From Haemonchus contortus (Eukaryota; Nematoda; Chromadorea; Rhabditida; Trichostrongylidae), in the NCBI GenBank assembly GCA_000469685.2, contig LS997565.1, forward strand, positions 10,484,505-10,548,504: a DNA stretch of 64,000 bases, given 5' to 3'. The notes under the pieces were generated by a model. It saw only the letters and a list, made by a program, of their open reading frames with translations. It had not been told where the DNA came from and did no database searches. Below, piece after piece: positions 11,558 to 24,697 of this stretch (position 1 is its first letter; each line of letters begins with the position of its first letter). The position numbers were made by a program, and so were the translations under genes.

Positions 11558-14500
11558 TTAGGCGATGGCTTCTACCCTTTTTTCTTCGACTTCATCCTTT
11601 AGAGGGTAGCGTTTCTCTAGAGGAACGAGCCGTTTCAAAAACACAAGCCAAAGAGAAAGGGTGAAGAGTAGTTGCCCGATTTCCACAAGCCATACACCTC
11701 GAGGTCCGAATTGGGCGTAGACTACACTGAAATTTAGAGGAAGGCATTCAGATTAGTACCAAAAGAGTAGATTCAGGGCCATAACAAATAACTCACTTGA
11801 GCAAAATTGGTTCAGTCATTCTGGCGATCGATCCAGACATTTGGAATACTCCTTGCATTGTACCCTGTAATCGCTCCCATTTAGGAGCAAGGATTCCCGA
11901 AGATAAGGGTGAATTCATTGAAATGTGAAATAAGTGTGAATGCAGTTTGGATCCCATTTAACTTCTGTAGACCCATTTCGGATATCACCGATTGTTAGGG
12001 CTTGATCAAAGAGTTACGTCAGGCGGTGAAACACCGAGGGAATAGGTTGGGATTTTTTGGTTCAATTCCGCTCTCTTACAGATTGGTTTCAGCCAGTGGT
12101 CATATTTTTGTTGCTCCCTTTGAATAAGCCATGACCCAATAATTGTTATTATCGTTGGTACTTTGATAAACTATGCCTATCTGGTGAACTGCCTTGTATG
12201 AAGTTGTGTTACACTGTCTACTGTTATGATAGGGTCGCCCGTTGACAGGTCCACTTTCACCTTCCTCCACTTTCAACAACTGTCTAAACGGGATCGGATC
12301 AGCAGCTCCTGGACGGGTTGTTATTATGATTGGTGGGCGTTCAGCGATTCTGTCGACTTACAACTTTGGTCAAGTAAAGTAAAAATTTGAGGCAAGAGAT
12401 ATATAAAAACGGACATTTGTGACTACGGTCAACCTTATCTGCCCAAACAGTTCAACCTTCACCCAGGAACATAACGCTCGCTGTTCGTTTGCCCACTTGC
12501 TCCTTACAATGATTTTCTTCTTCACAAGACTCGAATAAACACTTGAGGCTGCGGATAAAATACCTTCTTACCTGACGTCTGGGACCGATGATTTTTGAGA
12601 ATACCGTCGATAGCACGACATTACTGAACGCATATGTGACTTCGAACACACTGCACAACGAGACGTAGTACACCCAAAAATTCACTCGAGGTGTGGACGT
12701 ACACCAACTGAAGCGTCCGACATCACAGCCGCCGAGTTCGGACTCTGAAATGCCCCAAACGATTGAAGAAATGGGGAAAATTTGAGAAAAAAACAACGAC
12801 CAGCGCCCATAATAAATTGGATCCAAACATTTGCCTACCGAAACACAAGTGCCACGAGGCTAGTCACCAAAAACTTCTCCTTAGCTCAAAAATTAGGGTG
12901 CTCACTTCAATCCCTATTGTTTTCCTTAAAGTACAAAAAACAAAACTGCCTGCCAACACCCTGCGACACGAAACCCCGCCTTTTAGTAGATAATTTCGGA
13001 GGATTAACGAGTTGGAAAGTGGGAGTGGGAAGCATATATACTTATCTAGCACTTCGAGACAGCGACTTTGCCCCTTTCTGTATTTTCCGCTTACAACAGC
13101 ACCATGGTGTGTGAATCGCGATTTCTCTCCTATTTTCATTAGTTACTATCTATTTAAAACCGCTTTTCAAATTTCAAAAATTCACCTTGCGGATGTACAG
13201 TGACATGGCCGACATTTCCAAATCCCCATGGATATGTGATAAGATGGAAAGCAATAAAGCCCAATACACAGGCGATGTTTACTGTGCGTTGTCTCAATCT
13301 GAAAGCATCAATAAGTACCTGGACAGCGGTTGTCGTTTTGATTATACAGCTTTAAGTAGATACAGCTGTAGTTAGTAGCGTTTATAGCTAGCGTTACTTT
13401 ATGCTACTACTATTTTATGTAGTTTATTCGCATTTGCACCTAATTTACCTCTTTCCGATGTTCAAGAAAAGAAATGGGAGGAGTATGACGGCTGCGGCAA
13501 CTCCCTGAACAGCTTGGGAGGTAGCATTTACCCGAACGGCATCCGGTGCCGACAGGTCGAACATCATCATCGAGTAAGCGGATCCAAGCCTTGAACAACA
13601 ATAGTCAGTGAGCTGTTTTTGGTTCAAACAATGTTGGACCCCTTTTTCTAATCCACCGCGAAACGTCAGGGGGAATGTCGGCTATTTTTCATAAGATGCC
13701 ATCATAAAGGAGATGGACAGAAAAGATTCATAGAAAGGCTCCAAATCAGTAAAGGGACAAAGTAGTGACGAGGTGTGCGCGAGATACGTATAGCCCAGTT
13801 TTCAATTTCTAATCTGGCTTACACGCTTCCCATGCGGGAGTGAAACAGCCAGAGTTACTCACGTTTCGATATTCGTTGATACGGAAAGCTGCGTGAACCT
13901 TGTCACGATACAGACAGCCACAGCTATCAAATCGGCCGGTGGTAATTCCTTAGCCTGAACAGGCCAATGTTTACATTAAATTCCACTACTGAGAGCGCTG
14001 TGGGCGAGCAATCAGCAAATTACCTCCTTGTCATCCTTAAGTCCTGCATAGGTCTCGTCAAATACAAAATACATCAGTGCAATGCCACAGATGTTCACGA
14101 TAGCGGCTAGAAGTGCTGGTGCTTTGTACATGTCAAGGGACCAGCCCGGTAGCAGGTGGAGTCCATCTTCACCCAGAGGAGTGAAAAGTGCTTGGAGTCC
14201 TGAAATAGCAAATTATTGTGATTTGAATCTTTATTTCAGGAGATTTCAATTTTGGAGGGACCCATCCAGTAAAGTTACTGGTAAGCGTACACCATAGACC
14301 TGACTCAGCGTCTTTTTCTGTATTCCTTCATGGTAAAGGAAATCGCTATCGAAATCGCTTAACTAGCCGTGCATCAAGTCTCAAGGTCCTGTTGATGGTA
14401 ATAAAATTGTCAACTTTACAACAGGTTCTGTTACTTGCATTCCATACATATCGATCTTTCTGATCGAGAAATTAGAAGTGAACTATGTACGATGAATGGG

Positions 14501-16559
14501 ACCTATTGTCAGGTGCGGCTTTATAGCAGCATATCTCAATGACCACAAACCCTGTAATCTCGCTTAGGGACGGAAGGGGGGGGGGGGGCGACTACTAGTC
14601 CATATTTGCAGAATTAGTAAAATTCTGTCTCACCAGGTCCGATGACGAGCCCAGCAGCGATTCCGGCAGCGACACATCCGATTGATCTCGTTCGATCTGC
14701 TGATACCGATGCTGTGGAAGCATACGTTCGTAGCAGTACTGCGTTACCTTCAAGTAATGAATTATAGGTACAGTAGGAGCCCCAGACGATCTCGCTGCAA
14801 TCATGCGATGACAGCATCTGCTACTTGGGAAGCACAGTGATAGTCACAATGCCCATGACGATTCCTAACTAGTTGACTCCCCACGGGCATGCCATTCGGG
14901 TTTACTGCCGTCACCCATATGCCCTGTCACACTGAACGTACTTGATCCAATTCCAATCATCACTCGAGACACAGCCATAGCGTATCGTTGGCCTGTCGGA
15001 AGGGTGTCAAGCATGAGATATATGAGGTTCCCAAGTAACATCATATTGAAGCCGAAAATCGTCGGTATTCTTACCTGAACCGTTTATAGTTAGAGACAGA
15101 GTAAGGTTCTTATCCGGAATGCTCCCAAAGATGGGAGTCGATTTACCTGTTTGATACGGTTGCTCCAATAACCGAATGCCGGTGATGCAATGCATGAACC
15201 GAGACTGTATATAGCAACCACGTAGCCGAAAAATGATTCGTTCACAGTTGGATCAAGCTGGAAAATCTCTTGGTGTTATCGTTTCAAATGGTTCAAACAC
15301 CTACCAACTTTAGGAAGTAGCTGGGAAACTAGCGAGCCCTCCCTCGCCCCAAAAGCTGGATCTTGATGCCCCTCTTCATCCACCTCCCTTCCCTACTCTT
15401 TGGCTTATTCGAACCCCAACCGGAGCTACTACTTCAGGCGATTCATGGAGAAAGTAACTGGTTTCCCGTTAGCGGTTGAAGACGATAGTATTGCGTCCGC
15501 AGTGCTGAATACCGAGTCCTATCGAAGACCCGTCCCTTCAGCAAAACAAGACAAATACCCTCCCTTCCCCTTTCCCACTTGCTCCCCATTTCACCGAAAA
15601 CTCATCGATTTACTCTTGCCAGGGGCGTAGAGCCAGCACAAAGTGGTGGACCTACATGATGGTTGGACCAGACGACCGGATAGTAACGCATGCGCGTATC
15701 CATGAGGTGGTGAGAACTACGCACTTGCAGCCAGTTGGACTAGATTCTTTTTCTTTTCATTGTATTTATGGCAATATGAAAAATAAAACTAACACGTTTC
15801 AAATACGGCCACAACGAGGAGAAGAACAGCCCGAATTGTAGGGCTTGTACAAAAGAACAGAGCGCTGCCACGTAGACGGATAGCCATGGAGTACTGAAAA
15901 CAGCAATAGGGTAATACGTACTTTCGAAAGTGACGGATGAACTCAATTGTTCAAAAATATACTTCTAACAGTTGCTTTGATCTCTTCTATGAACTTTCGT
16001 TTTCAAAGCTTTTACCTTCACTCACATTCTTTCTTCATTCTTTCATTTCTCTCTTTCGTTGAAAATTTTGCCTTTCAAGTTTTAAGAGTGTAACGCTGTG
16101 TTGAATCTGGCTATATTTTGTTACGCCCCTTAGCTAGTTGTCTCGCCGCGCGCGCGTCGCATCCGCTCGTCTTGGCTGTTTGCCCCTTTGCGCTTTTCTG
16201 GCATAATGCTTTTGATCCTCATTTCTAGTGAGCTCTAAATCATAAGACCGTGTAGCTCCAGTCTCGACTACGCAACCAAATGCATCGCCATGACATACAT
16301 AAATAGTTGTTGAAGCAAATTAGCACATCAGTCAATCATTCTCATTACTTTCTGTGGCCCTCAAAAACGACACCGCTTTCAAGGACGACACTGTTCACTA
16401 TGATCCTTTTAATAGAAGCTTTTATATCTTTCAACTTGCATAGGTGAAGTACAGCTCTCACGTTTTTTCGATTTTATCCAGTCGCTCCTCGCCGTCTGGT
16501 GAAGAAGGGCATTTGTCAATGTCAGCCACTCGATCGGTATAATCGAGTCGTGGCGTCAT
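11558..16559 (-). CDS. major facilitator superfamily transporter, MFSD8 (CLN7)-like
   Basis: Twelve exons, read from high to low coordinate: 16462-16559, 15794-15893, 15147-15257, 14942-15074, 14634-14747, 14024-14199, 13863-13954, 13449-13589, 13186-13298, 12572-12744, 11797-11864, 11558-11726. Every junction keeps phase; the total is 1488 bases or 495 residues, near the 518 of human MFSD8. A hydrophilic N-terminus (about 1-33) is followed by MFS membrane helices. Diagnostic segments are LWPYLKR then LDPTVNESFFGY (about 61-78), the loop FGYWSNRI between helices 2 and 3, RTYASTASVSADR (about 154-166), LFTPLGEDG, CTSTPRVNFW and FSKIIGPRRQGTMQG (about 408-422). MFSD8 relatives are lysosomal membrane transporters; substrate and location here are inferred. 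Two acceptors are unusual (exon 5 TTGAAG, exon 8 TTCAAG). ATG is the only in-frame start in exon 1. Confidence 0.92.
14576..14588. repeat. G13 homopolymer
   Basis: A run of 13 G in a transporter intron. Length is likely unreliable in assembly. Confidence 0.9.
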
Positions 16560-16683
16560 TGTACTCACTTCTTCTGAAAACTTTCATTTATTTAGAACGT
16601 ATCAGATTGAAAATATTTCCAATCCGAGATGGAAGTGAACGTGTAACAGGCATCCATTTTCGGTTGTCAGAAAGGAGTACTGG

Positions 16684-16836
16684 ATGGTCATTAGAAAGAA
16701 ATTTGCTCAAATGAAGGGCTATGAGCTTACAAATAAGAAGATTGCAGTGGAAAAAGACTTGGAAAGACAGAGAATTATCGAGCAACCTGCAGAAATCACT
16801 GAACACAAAGAAGTAAACACTACTGAGACAATTTAG
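16684..16836 (+). CDS. possible 50-residue ORF beside the transporter start
   Basis: ATG-initiated frame of 50 codons beginning MVIRKKFAQMKGYEL. It is rich in Lys and Glu and predicted to be helical. It lies 125 bases from the divergent transporter start. There is no signal peptide and no recognised domain. An upstream TTGTCAG could act as a splice acceptor, making this a last exon. The possible mariner remnant 200 bases downstream leaves open that it is transposon debris. Doubtful as a gene. Confidence 0.2.
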   Translation: MVIRKKFAQMKGYELTNKKIAVEKDLERQRIIEQPAEITEHKEVNTTETI

Positions 16837-17039
16837 GGAAAAATCAGTCCTAATGAAAACAAAAATTGGTCAGGAAAGTCGAGAGTCGTGGCATGAGTTT
16901 ATGTGATTACCACTTGTTTATAGTGCAATGGAAAAAAAAACTCAGCTGCATTTAAACAAAATTCAATGGGAACAAAAATCGATGCAAAATGACATGAGGT
17001 ATCTCTATTATAGAGTCTAAAATTTTTTAAAATTCTCAG

Positions 17040-17242
17040 AGAGATTCTTATCACTGTCGATCAGGTCTTGTCGATGAAGGGTATTTTAGAGGCTCCTGTG
17101 TACTCAGAAATTCTAATATAGAAAAAAAAACTATGCGACTTCTACTTTGTATCAGTTGGTCTGATTGTAAAGGTATAGTGGGGGTTCATTTAGACTGGAC
17201 AGGTTCCAATCCAAGATCTGATCCTCGGGCAAGACGTGTATA
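17040..17242 (+). mobile_element. decayed mariner-type transposase fragment
   Basis: One frame contains TMRLLLCISWSDCKGIV (about 17129-17179), which resembles the mariner transposase segment around the second catalytic Asp (LLCIWWDxKGIV pattern). The Trp-Trp-Asp is changed to Ser-Trp-Ser-Asp and the frame ends at 17242. No inverted repeat ends were identified. The assignment rests on this one motif. Confidence 0.4.
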
Positions 17243-18844
17243 AGTGCCGCATTTTGTCCCTGCGTCACATCTATTGAATAAGTATGAATTGTGAAAGAAA
17301 AGGGTCCTATTGAATTAATTCAAGTGAGAGGTCAAAGAAGCAAGGTGGCACCAGCGACTAATGGCCTGAGCAAAAACACCAGAAAAAATACCATTTTTTT
17401 TTTGAGCAAAGGTTTTTCCATAGGTGACATAAGTTCCCACAGCCACGCCCTGCCTACTGTTTTCATAAGATGATGATGTGCTGAGGTATTTGGAGTGAAT
17501 TTTGACATTACCAGTTTTTTTATTTTGTCGATGACAGTCATATGCAACAGGGGAGAAAACAAAAGGCTTAAACAAATTCAACGGAGACTGTAAACATTGT
17601 AATCAGCAGGGTAAAAGGTATCCCAATGATCACGCAGTGTCGAATTGTTTCTTGCTGGTGTCATAAAAACCTGTCTTTCAACACCTTCAGCACTATCAAA
17701 CTCGTCAGAAACGACGGTGGACGACATCAGGGCGATCTTTGACTGCAGAAACTGCAAAACCCCCTTTTTACCCAGGTGGTGGTCAATTGCTGGATTCCTG
17801 ATAGGGAATGAACAGCGTAAGCCATGAAATGGTGGAATGGAATGACGAAACTTTTGTTTTTATGCTTCTGTCCCTTTTGGGCGCATTCCAAAACATTATT
17901 AATCAACGGCGAAAACTTCAAACTTTAAACTTTATTCCTTTTGATTGTGTAAAGTCATAATGACAACAAGTTTAAAAAATTTGTTCATCTCAAAAAATAG
18001 TGGTAAATATTGTGAGTGGTAATACGAACGAAAAAAAACTCAAAAACAAATCGTTCTAAATCATGCTAGTTTTATCCTTTTCTAGTGGTTTTCAGTAAAG
18101 AAGCAATCAGGTCAGATGTGGGTCATGAGGTGCCACCGCATTTGTCGTTTCAACACGAGGTCATAATGTTTGACGATTCCTATTATTTGTGCTCTCTCAA
18201 TGAGATACTTGAATTATGAGAGAGAGAAAACCTATGTAAGACATTATGTGGAAGAACTCGAGAAAGAGAAGCAGAGTGCCAATACAACAAGCCATCGACT
18301 GTGGGCAAAGTGCCAGTTGGCACGAGGGTCCCACCACGAGGGTGCGGTGCTTTCTGAACTTCTATGAAGGTAAACGAGCTCAAGGCGAAAACGAAGGTGC
18401 CGGGACCAAATAGGTAAGAATCATTCATGAACAAATGAAAGAAGGCCAGGGGTTTCATCGATATATTTATTTATATGTCGAGTGTTGGAAAAACAAAAAC
18501 TCTGAAGATTATGTAAAACTCATGCAAGTAATCCTTCACCGGTAGTGGAATCAAAACTCGAAAAAATGGAAATTAAAGTCGTTGTTGATCTCAGTTTTTT
18601 GTTGCCAAAACGAATTCCAACATAGACTTGCCTAGGCTAGCTCCCAACCAAAGTTTGTTGTGGAGGGCGCAAACCCAACATTGCACAGGTAGGAGCAACC
18701 CTGCTTCCATTTCCACCCCATAGGAATGGAAACGAATGGGTAGAATGGGCACTCGATTGCTACCACGGTACATTCCTAAAGGGTCAATTGTAATGGTTGC
18801 TCAGTTATGCTCAAGAAGAGCGACAATTCTACGCTAGTTTTTCG
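17243..18844. other. gene-free stretch
   Basis: Only short open frames without splice support. Nothing recognised. Confidence 0.4.
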
Positions 18845-19072
18845 GAGTAGGCATAGTGCGCAGTGGCGCATTATCATACCCGTATGTTCGAGGGTTCAAG
18901 TTCCGGAGAGGGCTAACCAAGTCTTGCCTAACCACGGGGCGGTCACTTGGTACCAGACTTGTCTGGGAGGGTAAATACACTACCTTGTAAATCGGCTGGA
19001 AACCGCAAATCATTGTGTAGGTATCACACGAGTCGAATGCGAGGCGCATTCTAAAACGGGATTGATCAGCGC
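18845..19072 (+). repeat. tRNA-derived SINE copy
   Basis: Nearly full-length copy: diverged head (GCGCAGTGGCGC), B box GGGTTCAAGTTCC, body with CACTTGGTACC, and tail with GAGTCGAATGCGAGGCGCATTC. Confidence 0.7.
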
Positions 19073-19968
19073 TGAAGAATCCTTGTACTCTTACATTCCC
19101 TTACATTTCCTCTGACGTCGCCTCTTTTGTAGAAAGCATAATATGGGAGGAATCAAGAGAAACCCTCGAGCTCTCAAGACAGCTTTGGAATTCAGCCGTA
19201 GTCCTGGCACAAATCTGATTTGAAGGGATTTTGTAAAGCTGATAAATCCAGAACCTTGTTGAAAATTAGGTTCACCTTGATTAAAAAGCCTATGAAAACT
19301 CCTGAATTGCTTTGAGTGTCTAATGTTTTCGAAAATGTGAGGTTTTTTCTTTCATCCGACTAATTTTGGTATTCAATCATGTGGGTAGTAGAGCCGGTTT
19401 TGTGACTTCTCCCCTCTGTTTATTCATTGGCAACACCTACATGTGATATTTTTGAGCTCTCGGTCAAACTTCCTGCACATAAATTATGTACCGTACCCCA
19501 CTGAAAACTTTAGCAATAGCAATTCAAAAAAAAAAAAGAAAATGCGAATGAAATACTCTCGACCCTCTCAACGAATAGCACGTCCTCAATTTTTGTGGGA
19601 GGCTGATCCAAAGGCCCCATTGAGGCTGGTATCCATGAACCGAAGTCGTAAATTTTACGATATTCAGGAGTCCAGACCTCCCCTCCCCCTCCTCCCGGAT
19701 TTTTAAGTTAAGAGACAATGAAGGTAAGGGAACATGTTTGACACAGAGGGAGGATTTGCCTAAAAATTAATGAAGACATGAGGGACTATACTTATATGGG
19801 CAAGGAGGAGAGTAACCTCGACTGAGGCCAGTTTGGTTTACAGGGAACCGGTCTCTCTGAGGCTTCATAGGTAGTTTCATAGGTACGCAGCCTTTTTTCA
19901 CATTATTCGGTAAAGTGAACTAGCGAAAGCGACTCGTTGGAAAGGCAAGTTCGTATTAGCATTCCGCT
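19073..19968. other. gene-free stretch
   Basis: Nothing recognised. An A-rich run lies at 19526-19540. Confidence 0.4.
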
Positions 19969-20013
19969 GAATACTTTTGGGCACTACTGTAAGCTTTGCG
20001 TTCAAAAGTATTC
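19969..20013. repeat. hairpin with Tc1/mariner-like terminal sequence
   Basis: GAATACTTTTG at 19969-19979 and CAAAAGTATTC at 20003-20013 form an 11-bp stem. The sequence recurs at 20466-20481 (GAATACTTTTGAGCGC, followed by TACTGTA), so 19998-20481 may be a non-autonomous element with about 16-bp imperfect ends. Confidence 0.4.
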
Positions 20014-20481
20014 AGCGAAATGCTTCTTCAGTTGTACTTTTCAGTCGTAATCTCTTTCCTACTGGATCTAGTCATGCGAAATTTCAATATGTACAGCATG
20101 AGTGTATTGTGAATATTCACCACTATTAACCTGCAATCTGATCGTGTTCCAGATACCCCAAAGAGCTTGAACTCAAAATCAAATGGAAATACGAATGGTG
20201 GTCCTTCTAGGAGTCCTTTCCTTTTTGCCATGTCTTGAGTGTACGAGCACTAATGTCAAACCCAAGAGAGAAGAAAAACGTACATAAGGTGCGAATAACT
20301 GTAGTAATCACAAACTTTGCTTCAGCGAAGTCTTTTATCGCAACAAACATCTTGCTCTTAGTTATGCGGATATTGATGCATCGCAGTCAAGCAGTGTTGG
20401 ATAATGTGAAATTTTGCTCCACTAAGAGAAAAGTTATGAACGAAAAAGCGTAAAAGAGTCTGGTCGAATACTTTTGAGCGC

Positions 20482-21963
20482 TACTGTATGTATTCCCCAG
20501 TTCTCTGCCCCGTTCAGTTACCCTTTTGTTTCACTCACTTTCCCTCCTAGAAGCCAGACGGAGGCTCGCGTCTTCGAGATGGAGAAAGCAAAACAGAGCA
20601 AAGAGTGAGTAGAACAGGAGATTGTTTCACTCATTTCTTGTGGACAATCTTTGATTAGGTTTTTGGAAGCCAGGATGAGTCAAAATGAATAGGCTTGGCC
20701 AGCTCAAGCTAACACCCTACACCTTTGTAAGCCCAACTTTGTGATAGTGCTCAGAGCCGTGCTCTGCTCCAGCTGTTTGACAGCTTCAAAAGAGCTACTG
20801 CGTGGATACGCCTACAACAGAATGGTATGATGTTTGAGCTTCCCAGACGGGCGTGTTTTTCGACAAATACCCAAGCTACACGATATAATAAAATAATAGG
20901 AATAAGTGACAATAGTCAGGACTCGTTGGGGAAGGACACACTGATCATTAAGGATTACTTTTTAGGGCGAATGTTTTGTACAATGTTATGCTGTTTATAC
21001 TTTATGGCAACAAATTCCATAGAACGAGACCAAAAAAGGGCTAAACAACGGGGGTAATCTTGTTTATTATTCCATAACAGGAGGAATTACAGAGCGGGAT
21101 AGAACCAGATAAATACACAAGAGCAATGGAATAGGTTCCGGTTGTTAATGACTGGCGATACTAAATGGTTCAGATAGCAATGGAATAATAACTACATAAT
21201 ATGAAAACAATGCGCCCCGTGCAGTGAATGTTTTGTTTATTTTATTGTATTTGGATGATGTCATAAACAGAATGCGATTTGATTCCAAACTGTTCTGAGT
21301 ACTTTTCAGTTACCCTATCTGGTAGACAATCCTACGCAACAATACAGCTGAAGATACAGTACCAACATCAATGACGCTTGCCTTACAGGAGAAATTGAAA
21401 CCGGAATTTTTTCATAAATTTTTTGACATCTTAATTATCACCTCTGTAGAGCAAAAGGAAGCAAATCAAAAAATCCAAAAAAAGTTTACGAAAATTGCCA
21501 ATTAAGGAAGAATGACATAGACCTTGATGGGATAGAGATTGAAAATATGGATTCCTGAAGCATTTTCGTAGTAATGAAACAGCATTTAGTACCTCTTGAA
21601 GTATTTTCGAGCCCTCTCAAAACGCTGACTCTTTTTTTCAGTTTCACGAAGAGGACTGAGAAGTGAACATGTCCCTCTTCTTTTTGTCCTACTGAAGAAG
21701 TCGAAAGAAAAACTCTCCGGCGGCCCATCTATCCTGTCTGGAACCACTGAAAATGCCCTTTTCATAAAAATCCTCCAGTGTTCCGTGGTTCTTTGTTGTG
21801 TACAGAAACTGTTAGTTTCAAAGAGTTTGGAGTCAATTCAATCTCCGAATGAGTGGGAAGATCGAATGGGCAGAATGAGGAATCGGATCCGAAGCTATGT
21901 ACTTGTGACAGGTGCCTGTACGCAAGCTATTGGAAAGAGTTTTTATTAAGAACATTTGAAATC
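20482..21963. other. gene-free stretch
   Basis: Nothing recognised beyond short open frames. Confidence 0.4.
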
Positions 21964-22210
21964 AGAGGCACAGTTTACGATGGAAATCGTTTTTGACATT
22001 AGCGATTAGAATGGACCTGTGGTCCCCCAACAATAGCACATGGGCCGTTGTCGGGCCGAAAAACGGACTAGACAGGATGCAGTAGGAGCTCCAAAATCGG
22101 ATTTTCCGACGCAGACTCTCAAAGTGGTCGTGTAGTGGTGACCTTGTTACTACTGTACTATTCACAGGACGAGACGAGTAGTACGCTCGACTGAGAGACA
22201 CCCAGATGGT
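21964..22210 (+). repeat. MITE family B copy
   Basis: Begins GAGGCACAGTTTACGATGG and continues with GTTGTCGGGCCGAAAAACGG, matching the family end AAGGCACAGTTCACGATAAA and its inner GCTGTCAGGTCGGAAAACGG found at 54251 (-) and 49937 (+). The far end is unclear. Confidence 0.5.
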
Positions 22211-22991
22211 CATCTCGTACAGCCCCTTTTCTTGCTACTGCTTCAGATCTTATATTTTTTTAGGAACCAACAAATATTCTGCACCGTAGCTTCCGTTATT
22301 TTACTTAAAATAGAGAGTTTGTGAAAAATAGAAAATCATAAAATTTTTAAGAACTGTGCTTCTAAAATGGTCAGGAATACTTCTGTCTAGCTACGAATTT
22401 AGCTGGTTCTCAAGAAACTCGGACTTTACTATTCTAAGGCAAATATTTTCATACCAGTACAGCCTTCTCATAAAACATGGGAATGCGTGATGCATTGCTG
22501 GCAAGTTTTCGCCTATACATGAGCGAATGATATCATTCTTCACATAGCCGCACCAACAAACCACGTTTTGTTTACGCTGTAAATACTTCAAAAATCTGTT
22601 TGTCAAGGTGATATGTTGCTGATACGATTATTTTATGAATTTCAATTATTTATTATGTTCAATGCTTTATTAAATGTCGTATGTGACAGAATACCTTCTT
22701 TTCAAAGTCACAAACAAGGGTCCTGTGCTTGAAGTTATTGTAACTGATCTTTATGAGCAAACAAAATTATTAGCAAATTTCGAATTTCAGAAGATTTTCA
22801 CGAGGAAAATTCCGTTCATAACCTTTCCCAATTATTACATACTTTCGTGTCCAATGAATAGAAAAGTCTTGAAAACCATCCCCTTTACTGGAACAATAAC
22901 CCGTTCATGAACTGCTATGGTTTGATGGCTTTCGTTGGCAATTTATGATGCAGTACACAAAGTGAAGTGCTTTTAGGAAAGTTTGGTGTTG
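22211..22991. other. gene-free stretch
   Basis: Nothing recognised. Confidence 0.4.
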
Positions 22992-23122
22992 GAGGTGGTG
23001 TACTAGGAAGTGGTGCACTTCACACACGCATGGTCTGAGGTTCGAACCTTAGATCGATATCCGTCTAGGCTAACCAGGCATTCCTTAACTTCGGTGTGGG
23101 TCAATTGGTACCATACTACTGA
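22992..23122 (+). repeat. tRNA-derived SINE, 5' half
   Basis: Head GGTGGTGTACTAGGAAGTGG, B-box-like GGTTCGAACCTT and body GGGTCAATTGGTACC. The distal tail is missing. Confidence 0.7.
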
Positions 23123-24680
23123 AGCCAGTTCCATAACAAATGCATTTCACTTTCTTATTTTGCCCAAAATACTGGAAAAGAAGTATCAGTGACTTTTTCT
23201 CGCCCCTGGAACATTGAACAGCTCAAAACGGGAAAATCCACTCCAATCCATATCCGAGCCCTTCATTAGACTGCTGCAGGGTGTGGTCATCCACAAATAA
23301 GAAACTGCTTGAATAGTCAAAGTCTTTGATATATAAATTCTCAGAATTAGCAACATGTTTTAATTATGTTGCCAATAGTAATAAAGATCAAAATGCAGCA
23401 CAACAACATCACTGGAGCTCGGCAGGCACTACTACTACTCAAATTCCACAAGTGCAAGCTGAAATTAGCATCAGCTGCTTCTTGAATAACTATTTTTCTG
23501 CTAAACCTCAGTAAATTATATATTCAAAGAGTTGAAAAAATAGAAGAATGGGACTACCCTCTCGATAGACAATGATTCTCATCGAATGACCTAACCCAAA
23601 AAGGAGGACCAACAAAAATTCGACTCAGAGCGGGAATTTGTCAATGGACCATGACTGATTCAGCTGAGCATCTCGAAGTTGGTTGAAAAAAATTTTAATT
23701 CATGCTAATTATGTTCTGAATCGTGCAACATCCCTTCACCCACCTTTCTTGTTTGCTTCTGTATTTTCTTAACTTAGCTTGAAAGTGTCCCATGAAAAAT
23801 TTTAAGTCTGTGAAATCAATTCAAAACGAATTCACCCCGAGAGCAATCAGTAGGCTTCTGATTCACAATCGCAACTGATACGGTTTTTTGGTGCACCTTA
23901 TCCCCTCGCGCTGGTAGGTCGCATTTTGCGATTTTCGTAATATTAACAAAAAACAGGAGTCACATGTTGCCACTAGAAGGTAACATTAGGCTCAATGGTC
24001 CTCGTAAGACCATCAATTTCCCAAGAGCTTTCCTTTCTCGGAGAACTTCTAGCATCCTGCTGGTCAACACACCAACTATCCCATTATTTTCGCCTGGCAG
24101 TGGTTCTGTTTTGGCCACGGAACTCTTTCCTCTGATCCCCACTCTTGAGAATCTTAACGTTTCAAAGTTGTTTTCCCGTCAGGAGAAGACGAGAAGAACA
24201 TGGCGCACTCGAAGAAAGATTAGCCATAGTTCAAGTATTTATTGAGCTGGTGACCTCGTAAGGAATGACCATGTCATTATCAAAATTTCGGGAAGCTAAA
24301 GCTCGAAGTTATGGCTAGAACTATAGTTACAACTTGTTATATGGTACAGTTAATAATATAGACTACTGGGCGGGCTGCATCTATCATTTTCTCATAGTAT
24401 AATTTATCTAACCGGTACCAAAAGTAGAGAAAAATTCGAGAAAATGAAAACACGTAGGGTCTCTTCACATTGTAATAATTACATAAATATTTAGTTTAAT
24501 CAGAATGTGATGGATTGACGAAGAAATAGATAAAAACGCAGGTAAAATGAAAGTAATTGAAATGTCGACGGAGAGTTTCAACTTATTAGGGAAGTAAAAG
24601 TAAATAAAAAGAGCTTATGAAAGGCTTGGCAGGATGGGGACGAAACGAACAGCTGCGTGTGTGGCATCGTCGCCGTAGCC

Positions 24681-24697
24681 GTCGTCGTCGTCGTCGT
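24681..24697. repeat. (GTC)n microsatellite
   Basis: Uninterrupted GTC repeat, with degenerate GTC/GCC units just upstream. Confidence 0.85.

Noticed and set aside
12782..13139. Overlapping frames of 91-110 codons on both strands
   Set aside because: They lie in an intron of the transporter and start or end within its introns. No domain, and none fits the transporter's phases.
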